This document shows, piece after piece, positions 15,926-22,792 of a DNA stretch of 23,861 nucleotides. The notes beneath the pieces were generated by a model. The model saw nothing but the letters and a program-made list of their open reading frames with translations. It had not been told where the DNA came from and ran no database searches. Where the stretch lies: positions 1-23,861 of the forward strand of contig SFDP01000038.1 in NCBI GenBank assembly GCA_004558185.1, read 5' to 3'. How positions within the stretch are numbered: position 1 is the stretch's first letter; every line of letters begins with the position of its first letter. Source of the stretch: Lachnospiraceae bacterium (lineage in GTDB: Bacteria; Bacillota; Clostridia; Lachnospirales; Lachnospiraceae). Made by a program: the position numbers and the translations under genes.

Positions 15926-15945
15926 GAAAAGAGGAGGAAACTATA

Positions 15946-16956
15946 ATGGCTTTATTTGAATCTTATGAAAGACGTATTGACAAAATCAATGCGGTATTAA
16001 ACAGTTATGGAATCGCTTCTCTTGAGGAAGCAGAGAAAATCACAAAAGATGCAGGCTTGGAAGTTTATGATATGGTAAAAGGAATTCAGCCTATTTGTTT
16101 TGAAAATGCTTGCTGGGCTTACATAGTGGGTGCAGCAATTGCTATTAAGAAGGATTGCAGAAAAGCGGCTGATGCAGCAGCGGCTATCGGTGAAGGTCTT
16201 CAGTCCTTCTGTATTCCCGGTTCTGTTGCAGATACCCGTCAGGTAGGTCTTGGCCATGGCAATCTGGGAAAAATGCTGCTGGAAGAAGAAACCGAATGCT
16301 TTGCCTTCCTGGCAGGCCATGAATCCTTCGCTGCTGCTGAGGGTGCTATCGGTATCGCAGAAAAGGCAAACAAGGTTCGTCAGAAACCTTTAAGAGTTAT
16401 TTTGAATGGTCTTGGAAAAGATGCGGCACAGATCATTTCCCGTATCAATGGCTTTACCTTTGTAGAAACCGAATATGATCCTTATACCAATACAGTGAAG
16501 GAGGTATTCCGTAAATCCTACTCCGAAGGTCTGCGTGCAAAGGTAAACTGCTATGGTGCAAACGATGTTTGTGAAGGCGTTGCTATTATGCACAAGGAGG
16601 GGGTAGACGTTTCCATTACCGGTAACTCCACCAACCCTACCAGATTCCAGCATCCTGTTGCAGGTACCTATAAGAAGGAATGTCTTGAACAGGGCAAGAA
16701 GTACTTCTCCGTAGCTTCCGGTGGCGGTACAGGCCGTACCCTTCATCCGGATAATATGGCTGCAGGTCCCGCTTCCTACGGTATGACCGATACGATGGGT
16801 CGTATGCACTCTGATGCGCAGTTTGCGGGTTCTTCTTCCGTACCTGCTCACGTTGAGATGATGGGACTTATCGGTGCCGGAAATAACCCTATGGTGGGTA
16901 TGACGGTGGCTGTTGCAGTTAGTATCGAAGAAGCAGCTAAGGCTGGTAAATTCTAA
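15946..16956 (+). CDS. GGGtGRT protein of unknown function
   Basis: A 336-residue soluble protein recognised by its family-naming motif GGGTGRT at 259-265 in SVASGGGTGRTLHP, followed by the highly conserved C-terminal tract with MGRMHSDAQFAGSSSVPAH and LIGAGNNPMVGMTVAVAVS. The family has no known activity. The glycine-rich tracts and invariant polar residues suggest a nucleotide or cofactor site, which is speculation. It is consistently paired with the NifU-like gene in clostridia, and here they form a two-gene operon ending at the terminator at 17037. GAGGAGG precedes the ATG. An Fe-S-related function is inferred from that pairing. Confidence 0.88.
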   Translation: MALFESYERRIDKINAVLNSYGIASLEEAEKITKDAGLEVYDMVKGIQPICFENACWAYIVGAAIAIKKDCRKAADAAAAIGEGLQSFCIPGSVADTRQVGLGHGNLGKMLLEEETECFAFLAGHESFAAAEGAIGIAEKANKVRQKPLRVILNGLGKDAAQIISRINGFTFVETEYDPYTNTVKEVFRKSYSEGLRAKVNCYGANDVCEGVAIMHKEGVDVSITGNSTNPTRFQHPVAGTYKKECLEQGKKYFSVASGGGTGRTLHPDNMAAGPASYGMTDTMGRMHSDAQFAGSSSVPAHVEMMGLIGAGNNPMVGMTVAVAVSIEEAAKAGKF

Positions 16957-17036
16957 CAAATGCCGTAAAATAAGTATTTTTCGGAATTAAATATCTGTGA
17001 AAATATATGAAATCTGACACATAGTACACAAAAAGT

Positions 17037-17067
17037 AAAGCCCCCGGAAACAGCTCTGGGGGCTTTT
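17037..17067 (+). terminator. rho-independent terminator of the Fe-S/GGGtGRT operon
   Basis: Stem AAAGCCCCC (17037-17045) with GGGGGCTTT (17058-17066), 12-nt loop, followed by TTC. The stem is GC-rich and the A/T ends make it partly bidirectional. It marks the boundary between the core genes and the accessory region. Confidence 0.85.
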
Positions 17068-17093
17068 CGTATAATACACGGCAGTAGGCGTAT

Positions 17094-17213
17094 TCAATTA
17101 TTCAGTGTCAATCGATTCAAAGCCAAGTCCGTGCCTTCATAGCTGATCAGCCGTACAGCTTCCATAGGCTGATTACGAATAGTGCTCAAAACAGGAGCTT
17201 GAGTGAGAAAGAG
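17094..17213 (-). pseudogene. possible C-terminal gene remnant next to the restriction-modification locus
   Basis: On the minus strand a frame is open from about 17213 to a TGA at 17096-17094. It has no start or ribosome-binding site, and codon choice more like the core genes than the AT-rich genes that follow. Its end reads VLSTIRNQPMEAVRLI then SYEGTDLALNRLTLNN. I do not recognise the family. It could be the tail of a chromosomal gene cut by insertion of the restriction-modification block, or chance. The rest of 17070-17289 shows no feature beyond AT-rich leader sequence. Confidence 0.25.
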
Positions 17214-17289
17214 TCAGGGAGTTAAGAGAAAAATAACTTGAATAAGTTCGCTAAAACGAATAGAATGTATTTGTGAAGGAGACCTTGAT

Positions 17290-18726
17290 ATGGAAAAATA
17301 TATTTCTGTAGCTGAAACAGCGAAACGTTGGAATGTTTCACAACGTAGAATTCAAATATTATGTAGCGAAAATAGAATTAAAGGTGCAATAAAGCAAAGT
17401 GGAGTATGGCTAATACCATACGGTGCTAAAAAGCCTGATAGAATAAAACCAGGTGTGAAGGTCGAAAAAGAGATTAAGCTTAATGTGTTATCTTTATTTT
17501 CTGGATGTGGAGGCATGGATTTAGGATTTGAAGGTGGATTCTATGTATTGAAAGAATCCATAAATGAGACTGTTCATCCCGAGTGGATAGCAAAAAAGTG
17601 TGGAAAAGCATGGATCAAGTTACCAGATACCAGATTTCATACTGTTTTTGCAAATGACATAAAACCAGAGGCAAAGGCTGCATGGTGTAATTATTTTAAG
17701 AAAAGAGGGATTGATGATACTTCATATTATTTAGATAGTATTGTTGATCTGGTAAAATTGCAGAAGGAAAATAAGGTCAACATTTTCCCTGTGAATGTAG
17801 ATATTGTAACAGGAGGATTTCCGTGTCAAGATTTTTCCATAGCTGGAAAGAGAAAAGGATTTGATTCTGATAAGGCTCATAATGGAAGGAAAGTGGATTC
17901 TGATTTACCTACGGCGGAAAATAGAGGGCATTTGTATATGTGGATGAGAGAGGTCATAAGTATTACAAAGCCTAAAATATTTATAGCGGAGAATGTAAAA
18001 GGATTAACTAATTTGCAGGATGCAAAAGAAATAATTGAAAAGGATTTTTCATCAATATGTGATGGTGGATATTTGGTAGTGCCTGCAAGAGTGTTAAATG
18101 CTGCTGAATATGGTGTGCCACAGGGAAGAGAGAGAGTAATCTTTTTTGGCTTTAAGAAGGAAGCGTTAATGGAAAAAGCGTTGGAAGAATTGAGCAAAGA
18201 TGATATTTCTAACGAATATGATCCATATCCGGTTGTTACACATTATAATAGTGAGAAGGGTGAAAACAATACTCTTCGACCATTTGTAACAGTTGAACAG
18301 GCTTTTATAGATTTGGTAGAACCGGAATTTTCAAATGATGTTTGTCAGCAAAAATATTCTAAAGCCAAATTTATGGGAAAGCATTGCCAAGGACAGCAGG
18401 AGGTAAAACTGAAAGGTGTAGGTCCCACCATTCGTTCAGAACATCATGGTAATATTGAGTTCAGAAGGTTAGCGGAAGATCATGGGGGAGAGTATCATCA
18501 GGAACTTGCAAAAGGAATGAAAGAAAGACGACTTACTGTACGAGAGTGTGCAAGGATACAGACGTTTCCGGACGATTATGAATTCATCATTACGAAGAAA
18601 GAAGGAAATGTATCTGTGTCTGCATCTGAGGCGTATAAGATTATTGGTAATGCAGTTCCCCCATTGCTAGCTTATCATATAGCTAAAAGGATAGAAAATA
18701 ATTGGCAAAGATATTTTGGAGGTTAG
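17290..18726 (+). CDS. DNA (cytosine-5-)-methyltransferase with N-terminal helix-turn-helix
   Basis: Type II modification enzyme that methylates cytosine C5 at the restriction site. The 478 residues begin with a MerR/excisionase-like helix-turn-helix (about 5-45; SVAETAKRWNVSQRRIQ) and then the ordered C5-methyltransferase motifs: I, LFSGCGG at 69-75; IV, GGFPCQDFS with nucleophile C179; VI, AENVKG with E234; VIII, QGRERV at 278-283; target-recognition region about 290-395; IX, RRLTVRECARIQTFP; X, IGNAVPP. The added DNA-binding domain recalls M.SsoII-type enzymes that autoregulate, and no separate controller gene is present. GAAGGAGACC precedes the ATG. Base composition is clearly more AT-rich than upstream genes, a sign of transfer. 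Recognition sequence cannot be read from the protein. Confidence 0.95.
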   Translation: MEKYISVAETAKRWNVSQRRIQILCSENRIKGAIKQSGVWLIPYGAKKPDRIKPGVKVEKEIKLNVLSLFSGCGGMDLGFEGGFYVLKESINETVHPEWIAKKCGKAWIKLPDTRFHTVFANDIKPEAKAAWCNYFKKRGIDDTSYYLDSIVDLVKLQKENKVNIFPVNVDIVTGGFPCQDFSIAGKRKGFDSDKAHNGRKVDSDLPTAENRGHLYMWMREVISITKPKIFIAENVKGLTNLQDAKEIIEKDFSSICDGGYLVVPARVLNAAEYGVPQGRERVIFFGFKKEALMEKALEELSKDDISNEYDPYPVVTHYNSEKGENNTLRPFVTVEQAFIDLVEPEFSNDVCQQKYSKAKFMGKHCQGQQEVKLKGVGPTIRSEHHGNIEFRRLAEDHGGEYHQELAKGMKERRLTVRECARIQTFPDDYEFIITKKEGNVSVSASEAYKIIGNAVPPLLAYHIAKRIENNWQRYFGG

Positions 18727-18762
18727 TAGTGTGAAAGAAAGAGGAACTTTCATTACTATTTG

Positions 18763-18783
18763 TGCTACCAGCCGAAGGTGGCA
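18763..18783 (+). other. hairpin ahead of the restriction endonuclease gene
   Basis: TGCTACC (18763-18769) pairs with GGTGGCA (18777-18783) around a 7-nt loop, one G-T pair. It ends 1 nt before the GAAAGGA ribosome-binding site of the endonuclease, inside a 71-nt gap after the methyltransferase. It could damp endonuclease translation so that methylation comes first; this is inference. Confidence 0.4.
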
Positions 18784-18797
18784 GAAAGGAGATTGAT

Positions 18798-19874
18798 ATG
18801 TCACAGGAAAGAATGTTAGCGTATTTAAATAGATTATGCGATATGACAAAAAACATTGAGGATAAGTTACAGGATGAAAAAATAGGAGATAAAACTGTCA
18901 AGAAAATGTCAGGTACCGCCTTTGAAGATGTAGTTTATGATAGTTTACTTGAAGCTGGATTTAAAGAAGAAGAAATTACGCATAATTCTCAAAAATTCCC
19001 TGATTTCGTTTTGGAAGATTTGGAAGATGGAGACAAGATGGGGGTCGAAGTCAAGAAAACGGATTCTGCTAAATGGGAAGTCATTGGCGGAAGTATTTAT
19101 GAAAGCCTTAAGAACGATATAGAAGATACATATGTCTTAATGGCAAAACTAGGAGGCGATAAGCCAGAGGTTCGTTTGAGAAAATACGAAGAGTGTATTG
19201 ATGGCTTGAAGGTTACACATAGTCCTCGTTTTTACTTAAACTTAGACCTTAAAGAGGGAGAGGATTTTTTAACCAGAAATGACGCAAAAGATTTGTTAGA
19301 ATTGTCTGGCGATGAACTGAATAAAAAGATAAGACAATTACTTCGAACACAAAAGTCTACATGGTGGAGTGAAGGTAAAACAGTTTCGTTTGCTGATTTA
19401 CCTCAAGAGGAAAAGGGTGTATATCTCAACGAAGGAATTGCTCTGTTTCCAGAAGTTTTTAGAGGGGATTATCGTAAATTTACACCTTGGTTAGTATATA
19501 GCTGCTTTGTGTGGTGCGGTAATGTAAGAGATATTTTTTCGGCGGGTGGAAATAAGTATGTAGAAGATATACATATGTATGTGTCTGCGATTATGTATCG
19601 AACATTACAGAATGTTATAAGCATTAAGCATAGAATTGTGGAAATGACAGAAGATGAGCAGATTAAATTCTGGGGAAGAAGTACAGATGATATTTACGAA
19701 AGAATAGATAATTGGCTCGAGTTGGTTAAAGAAAACTTAACAGTATCTTCGGACTTGATTTCAAATAATAAAAAACTTACAGCGTATGAGAATTATACTG
19801 ATGAGAGGATATGTAAGACAGTAAAAAGCGATTTTATGAGCAGGCTGAATTGCTTGATGAAAAAAGAGCTGTAA
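18798..19874 (+). CDS. type II restriction endonuclease (PD-(D/E)XK)
   Basis: A 358-residue protein directly after the cytosine methyltransferase. A PD-(D/E)XK site is visible: E43 in GTAFEDVV on the first helix, P68-D69 in KFPDFVLED, and E84-V-K86 in GVEVKKT. This metal-dependent nuclease core is N-terminal; the larger C-terminal part (about 110-358), with many aromatic and charged residues, probably supplies target recognition and dimer contacts. The start at 18798 (MSQERMLAYL) follows GAAAGGA by 7 nt; a GTG at 18762 in the same frame falls in the hairpin and lacks a site. I do not recognise the specific enzyme family, so the target sequence is unknown. Composition matches the methyltransferase. 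Confidence 0.82.
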   Translation: MSQERMLAYLNRLCDMTKNIEDKLQDEKIGDKTVKKMSGTAFEDVVYDSLLEAGFKEEEITHNSQKFPDFVLEDLEDGDKMGVEVKKTDSAKWEVIGGSIYESLKNDIEDTYVLMAKLGGDKPEVRLRKYEECIDGLKVTHSPRFYLNLDLKEGEDFLTRNDAKDLLELSGDELNKKIRQLLRTQKSTWWSEGKTVSFADLPQEEKGVYLNEGIALFPEVFRGDYRKFTPWLVYSCFVWCGNVRDIFSAGGNKYVEDIHMYVSAIMYRTLQNVISIKHRIVEMTEDEQIKFWGRSTDDIYERIDNWLELVKENLTVSSDLISNNKKLTAYENYTDERICKTVKSDFMSRLNCLMKKEL

Positions 19875-19900
19875 TATTAATATGATTTAGGGAAGGAATA

Positions 19901-20392
19901 ATGGCAGAATATCTACACGTGAAGCACACATTTGCTCCAGTATATGATGAGAAATCAAAAATTTTGATTTTGGGCAGCCTGCCCTCGGTGAAATCCAGAG
20001 AGCAGGGTTTTTATTATGGACATCCGAAGAATCGATTCTGGTTGGTCTTATCCGGGCTTTTAAATTGGAAGATACCCATTACCATTGAAGAAAAGAAGGA
20101 AATGTTATTAGAAAACGGTATTGCCATATGGGACGTACTGGATAGCTGTGACATTATCGGCTCCAGTGACAGTACCATTAAGAACCCTGTAGCAGCAGAT
20201 ATCCAGGGACTTTTACAGAAAACCTCAATCACGCAGATTTATGCCAATGGAGGAGCGGCAGGGAAGTATTATCGAAAGCTGGTTCAACCTAAAACGAGGA
20301 AAGAAATTACGATTCTTCAATCCACCAGCCCTCTAAATTGCCGATACTCATTAGAAGAATTAATACAGAACTGGAGAATAATTATGCAGTAA
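19901..20392 (+). CDS. DNA-deoxyinosine glycosylase (UDG superfamily, family 6)
   Basis: Removes hypoxanthine (deaminated adenine) from DNA to start base-excision repair. The 163 residues show the UDG-superfamily first motif as LILGSLPSVKSREQGFYYG with HPKNRFW, and the late motif as STSPLNCRYSLEELIQNW. The length is normal. GGAAGG precedes the ATG. Composition returns towards that of the core genome, unlike the restriction-modification pair just before it, so it is more likely an older chromosomal gene than part of the cassette. A repair partner for 5-methylcytosine deamination, like Vsr beside Dcm, was considered, but the family's known substrate does not require that. Confidence 0.88.
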   Translation: MAEYLHVKHTFAPVYDEKSKILILGSLPSVKSREQGFYYGHPKNRFWLVLSGLLNWKIPITIEEKKEMLLENGIAIWDVLDSCDIIGSSDSTIKNPVAADIQGLLQKTSITQIYANGGAAGKYYRKLVQPKTRKEITILQSTSPLNCRYSLEELIQNWRIIMQ

Positions 20393-20519
20393 AACATGGA
20401 AACGAAAATCGGTAGCGGTTTGCATCAAATCAATATATTTTTTACAGAAAGCTTATCGTTAATATTTTTCATAGGAAAGTAGCCGATCAGTTTTCCGGAG
20501 AATCTTCAGAAATCTTCAA

Positions 20520-20624
20520 TCACCTGAGCCTGAAGTTCGTGAACATATCCGGTGCTTTATAAGAACGATGTTCCCCTACTTTGCGTTCAGGGTCATAAAA
20601 ACTCTCATAAATCTGAAGATAAGT
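20520..20624 (-). pseudogene. probable transposase N-terminal fragment
   Basis: A 34-codon minus-strand frame reads TYLQIYESFYDPERKVG then EHRSYKAPDMFTNFRLR and stops. It resembles the opening of IS1634/IS4-type transposases (YL-x-I-x-ESFYDP-x-x-K then a His/Arg-Ser-x-Lys segment). There is no start codon and a stop precedes it in frame, so it is a dead fragment. Family assignment rests on memory of the motif only. Confidence 0.35.
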
Positions 20625-21053
20625 TTACAATAAATCAATATAAAGTTAACTCTGAAAATATAGTGCTAAATCCTAAAGACGGGATTTTTGCCACGATATG
20701 CGACGAAAACGAAGAAAACACTCTATCACAGAGAATCGTATAAAGTGGCGTCAAATTGAGGGAAATCAGTAGTATCTTTTTCTTTTCTGGAATTGCAACA
20801 CTTATTGAAATGTGACTGCTGGTTGTTGAATTGCCCCGGTGGGCGTGTATGTGGCGATTTGTGGCGTTGTAAGGAGAAAGAGGGAGAGTTGGGCAATAAG
20901 AATCTAAAACGCAAATTTGGGCGAAATTGAAGGTGGAAAATTGATGAGCCGATAGCAAGCAGGAAGAATTTTGATAGAAATAGCAATGGCAAAAATCGTG
21001 GAAAAACAAGGGCGGTTTCAAACTGAAAGCAGCCACAGAAAACAGGGTCGAAA

Positions 21054-21155
21054 ATGGTGCAGGTTAAAGGAGTTATGCCACCAAGAGGCGGCATAACCCG
21101 TGAAACGCCCACCGGCAGTGCCGTTGGGGCATTTGGAGTATGGCATAACTTTTAA
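21054..21155 (+). CDS. 33-codon reading frame of doubtful status
   Basis: ATG to TAA, product MVQVKGVMPPRGGITRET then PTGSAVGAFGVWHNF, with only a weak AGGG ahead of it. It spans three of the GTTATGCC-type motifs. I give it little weight; it may be a chance frame in a conserved non-coding region of an integrative element. Confidence 0.15.
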   Translation: MVQVKGVMPPRGGITRETPTGSAVGAFGVWHNF

Positions 21156-21233
21156 AGCAGAGTTTTCAATTATTATGTCATATTCGCAAAAATAGCCGGA
21201 AACTTACAGAATATAGGGGGAATTTGTTATGCC
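21072..21233. repeat. four copies of an 8-bp inverted motif GTTATGCC/GGCATAAC
   Basis: GTTATGCC occurs at 21072-21079 and 21226-21233; its complement GGCATAAC at 21090-21097 and 21142-21149. The first two form a local inverted pair with a 10-nt spacer; the last two form an inverted pair 76 nt apart. A TATGCC also lies in the abiEi operator at 21369-21374. The spacing suggests protein-binding sites of a mobile element, but the function is unknown. Confidence 0.5.
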
Positions 21234-21244
21234 ATGAGGAAAGG

Positions 21245-21301
21245 CATGCAAATTTACATTCTGTGAATGCTTGCATTCAAACAGAATTGTAAATTTGCAT
21301 G
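21245..21301. repeat. 57-nt imperfect inverted repeat
   Basis: Left arm 21245-21269 and right arm 21274-21301 share CATGCAAATTTACA, TTCTG and GAATG in mirrored order with three extra bases in the right arm, around a 4-nt loop CTTG. No T-run follows, so it is not an ordinary terminator. It lies about 57 nt before the abiEi -35. Candidates are an upstream operator or the remains of a small transposable hairpin. Confidence 0.7.
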
Positions 21302-21357
21302 GCTCTGAATAGTTACATATAATTTAAGTAATAAAGACAGACAAAAAGAAGTACTTG

Positions 21358-21408
21358 TATTGACTTTTATGCCATACTTAAATACAATCATAAGCATAGA
21401 AGTCAATA
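21358..21408 (+). promoter_or_regulatory. abiEi promoter with flanking inverted-repeat operator
   Basis: -35 TTGACT (21360-21365), exactly 17 nt, -10 TACAAT (21383-21388). Inverted arms 21358-21372 and 21394-21408 match at 14 of 15 positions; the left arm covers the -35 and the right arm lies at the expected transcription start. This fits AbiEi antitoxins, which are known to repress their own promoter by binding inverted repeats. That this AbiEi binds here is inference. Confidence 0.75.
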
Positions 21409-21426
21409 AAAAGAAAGGGAACTATT

Positions 21427-22020
21427 GTGGGAGCAACTGATGAAATTATCAAGATGGCAAAAGAGAATAATGGTACGGTTACTACTGCAATGGTGGTTGC
21501 AGCAGGTATTTCTCGTGGTAATATCAAATACCTTGTCGACAAGGGAATAATTGAAAAGTCAGCAAGAGGTGTTTATACTTTGCCGGAGGTTTGGGATGAT
21601 GAGATTTTTAATTTGCAGAGTCGATTTAAACGAGGAATCTATTCTCATGAAACAGCATTGTTTCTTTGGGATTTAACCGACAGAACACCGAACAGGTATC
21701 ACATGACGTTTCCGGCGAATTATAATTTGACAAAACCTAAAGAAGAAAACATTCGCTGTGTGCAATGCAAGGAAGCTCTGTATGATTTAGGAGTGGCAGA
21801 AGTGCTTACGCCAGGAGGAAATACAGTAAAGGCTTATAGTGTGGAGCGCACGCTCTGTGATATTTTACGCCCACATAGTCATGTGGATATTCAGGTGGTG
21901 ACGGAGGCGTTTAAGCGTTATGCGACCAGAACGGATAAAAATATTCCGCTTTTGTCAGAGTATGCAAAAACCTTGAAGGTAGAGAAAAAACTCAGAGCAT
22001 ATCTGGAGGTGTTGTTATGA
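21427..22020 (+). CDS. AbiEi-type antitoxin / transcriptional repressor
   Basis: Antitoxin of the AbiE type IV toxin-antitoxin system, which gives phage resistance by abortive infection. The 197 residues begin with a winged-helix DNA-binding domain (about 1-55; GTVTTAMVVAAGISRGNIKY, then KGIIEKSARGVYTLPE), followed by the AbiEi body with SHETALFLWDLTDRTP, YHMTFPANYN, VKAYSVERTLCDILR and a basic C-terminal section. Translation starts at GTG 21427 with AAAGGGA upstream. The stop overlaps the ATG of the toxin remnant (ATGA at 22017), the normal coupling of this system. The antitoxin frame is intact, but its toxin is broken, so it now probably acts only as a repressor of its own promoter or as a relic. 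Confidence 0.9.
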   Translation: MGATDEIIKMAKENNGTVTTAMVVAAGISRGNIKYLVDKGIIEKSARGVYTLPEVWDDEIFNLQSRFKRGIYSHETALFLWDLTDRTPNRYHMTFPANYNLTKPKEENIRCVQCKEALYDLGVAEVLTPGGNTVKAYSVERTLCDILRPHSHVDIQVVTEAFKRYATRTDKNIPLLSEYAKTLKVEKKLRAYLEVLL

Positions 22021-22088
22021 AAAATGCAATGCAGTTAAAAGCGATTATAAAGAATCTTGCAAAGGAAAAACATATATCCGCACGGTAG
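22017..22088 (+). pseudogene. AbiEii-type toxin, broken after 23 codons
   Basis: From the ATG overlapping the antitoxin stop, the frame reads MKNAMQLKAIIKNLAKEK then HISAR and hits TAG at 22086-22088. This is the usual opening of AbiEii/AbiGii nucleotidyltransferase-like toxins, which are normally around 250-300 residues. None of the expected nucleotidyltransferase motifs (KGG, D-x-D-x) follow in any frame before the next gene, so most of the toxin has been deleted. Confidence 0.75.
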
Positions 22089-22334
22089 CGTTGATGGATG
22101 AATTTCTACAATGATTTTGTGGAACAGAAGTGAGCACAATGCGTTCAGGTGGGTAGCAGGAGTATATAGGTTTCATGTGGTGGTACCAAATCCTTACATA
22201 AAAATGTAATGGAAGCAGATGTTGAAGAGGTTAAGCAGCATATTTATGTTGTTAAATTTGAGAAGAATGATACATATTTTCTGGGATTGGAAAAAAAGGA
22301 ATACAAGTTGATATAGAAGAAGGAAGGTAACCAA
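22089..22334 (+). other. degenerate stretch between toxin remnant and DUF262 fragment
   Basis: No intact gene. One frame open at 22170-22316 ends in MEADVEEVKQHIYVVKFE then KNDTYFLGLEKKEYKLI (the ATG is at 22209) and looks protein-like; it may be the C-terminus of a lost gene. A second short frame, about 22113-22208, is unrecognised. The breakpoint of the toxin deletion probably lies close to 22085. Confidence 0.4.
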
Positions 22335-22637
22335 ATGACAGGTGAAAAGTTTACATTAATGCAATACTCAGTTGGTGCAATCCTTGGTTTGATTGATGCA
22401 GAGGATTTTGTTATTCCTGAAATTCAGCGACCTTTTGTATGGAAGCGTAGTCAGGTCAGAGATTTGATTGATTCATTGTACAATGGTTATCCAACCGGAT
22501 ATATTATCACATGGAAAAACCCTGGTGTTAAGATAAAGGATGGCGGCAAAGCAAACGGAAAGAAAGTGTTGATTGATGGTCAGCAAAGAGTTACTGCTTT
22601 AATGGCTGCCATCGCCGGAAAAGAAGTCTTGGATTAG
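22335..22637 (+). pseudogene. truncated DUF262 (GmrS/GmrD-type) protein
   Basis: The first 100 residues of a DUF262 protein: FVIPEIQRPFVWKRSQV (25-41), DSLYNGYPTGYIITWKNP (46-63) and the nucleotide-site motif DGQQRVTAL with D81 to R85, on the ParB/sulfiredoxin-like fold. Full-length members have several hundred residues and usually a C-terminal HNH (DUF1524) nuclease as in the type IV enzyme GmrSD, which cuts modified phage DNA. Here it stops at TAG right after KEVLD and the transposase follows within about 150 nt, so it is probably cut by the insertion. A ribosome-binding site (GAAGGAAGG) is still present. Confidence 0.75.
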
Positions 22638-22734
22638 GTAATTGCGAAACAAGTATCCAATCTCAATTCCAACAAGGCAAAAATCAGGTATAGCTTGATT
22701 TTCAGGAGGTGTATGTAGAAAACAGGATTTCATG

Positions 22735-22764
22735 GCACAAAAACAAAACAGATAGGGGTATCTG
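22735..22764 (-). terminator. terminator of the transposase gene
   Basis: On the minus strand CAGATA-CCCC-TATCTG (22764-22749) is followed by TTTTGTTTTTGTG. It lies 28 nt after the transposase stop and so probably inside the insertion sequence, which places the element's end between about 22638 and 22735. Confidence 0.65.
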
Positions 22765-22792
22765 CTGGTAAAAGAGTATGAATCACGAGTAC

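Larger units (their letters stand above)
20393..21357. other. 965-nt stretch without an intact gene; mobile-element debris
   Basis: All six frames here are short or lack ribosome-binding sites and recognisable families. It holds a likely transposase fragment (20520-20624, minus strand), a 33-codon frame (21054-21155), four copies of an 8-bp GTTATGCC/GGCATAAC motif, and a 57-nt inverted repeat (21245-21301). The section 20740-21060 is purine-rich on the plus strand with no structure that I can support. Confidence 0.6.

Noticed and set aside
20552..20743. 63-codon plus-strand frame
   Set aside because: No ribosome-binding site or recognised family; the opposite strand holds a better transposase-like fragment.
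20635..21036. 133-codon minus-strand frame
   Set aside because: Composition is Phe/Ser/Cys-rich with no ribosome-binding site, domain or motif; it looks like a shadow of purine-rich plus-strand DNA.
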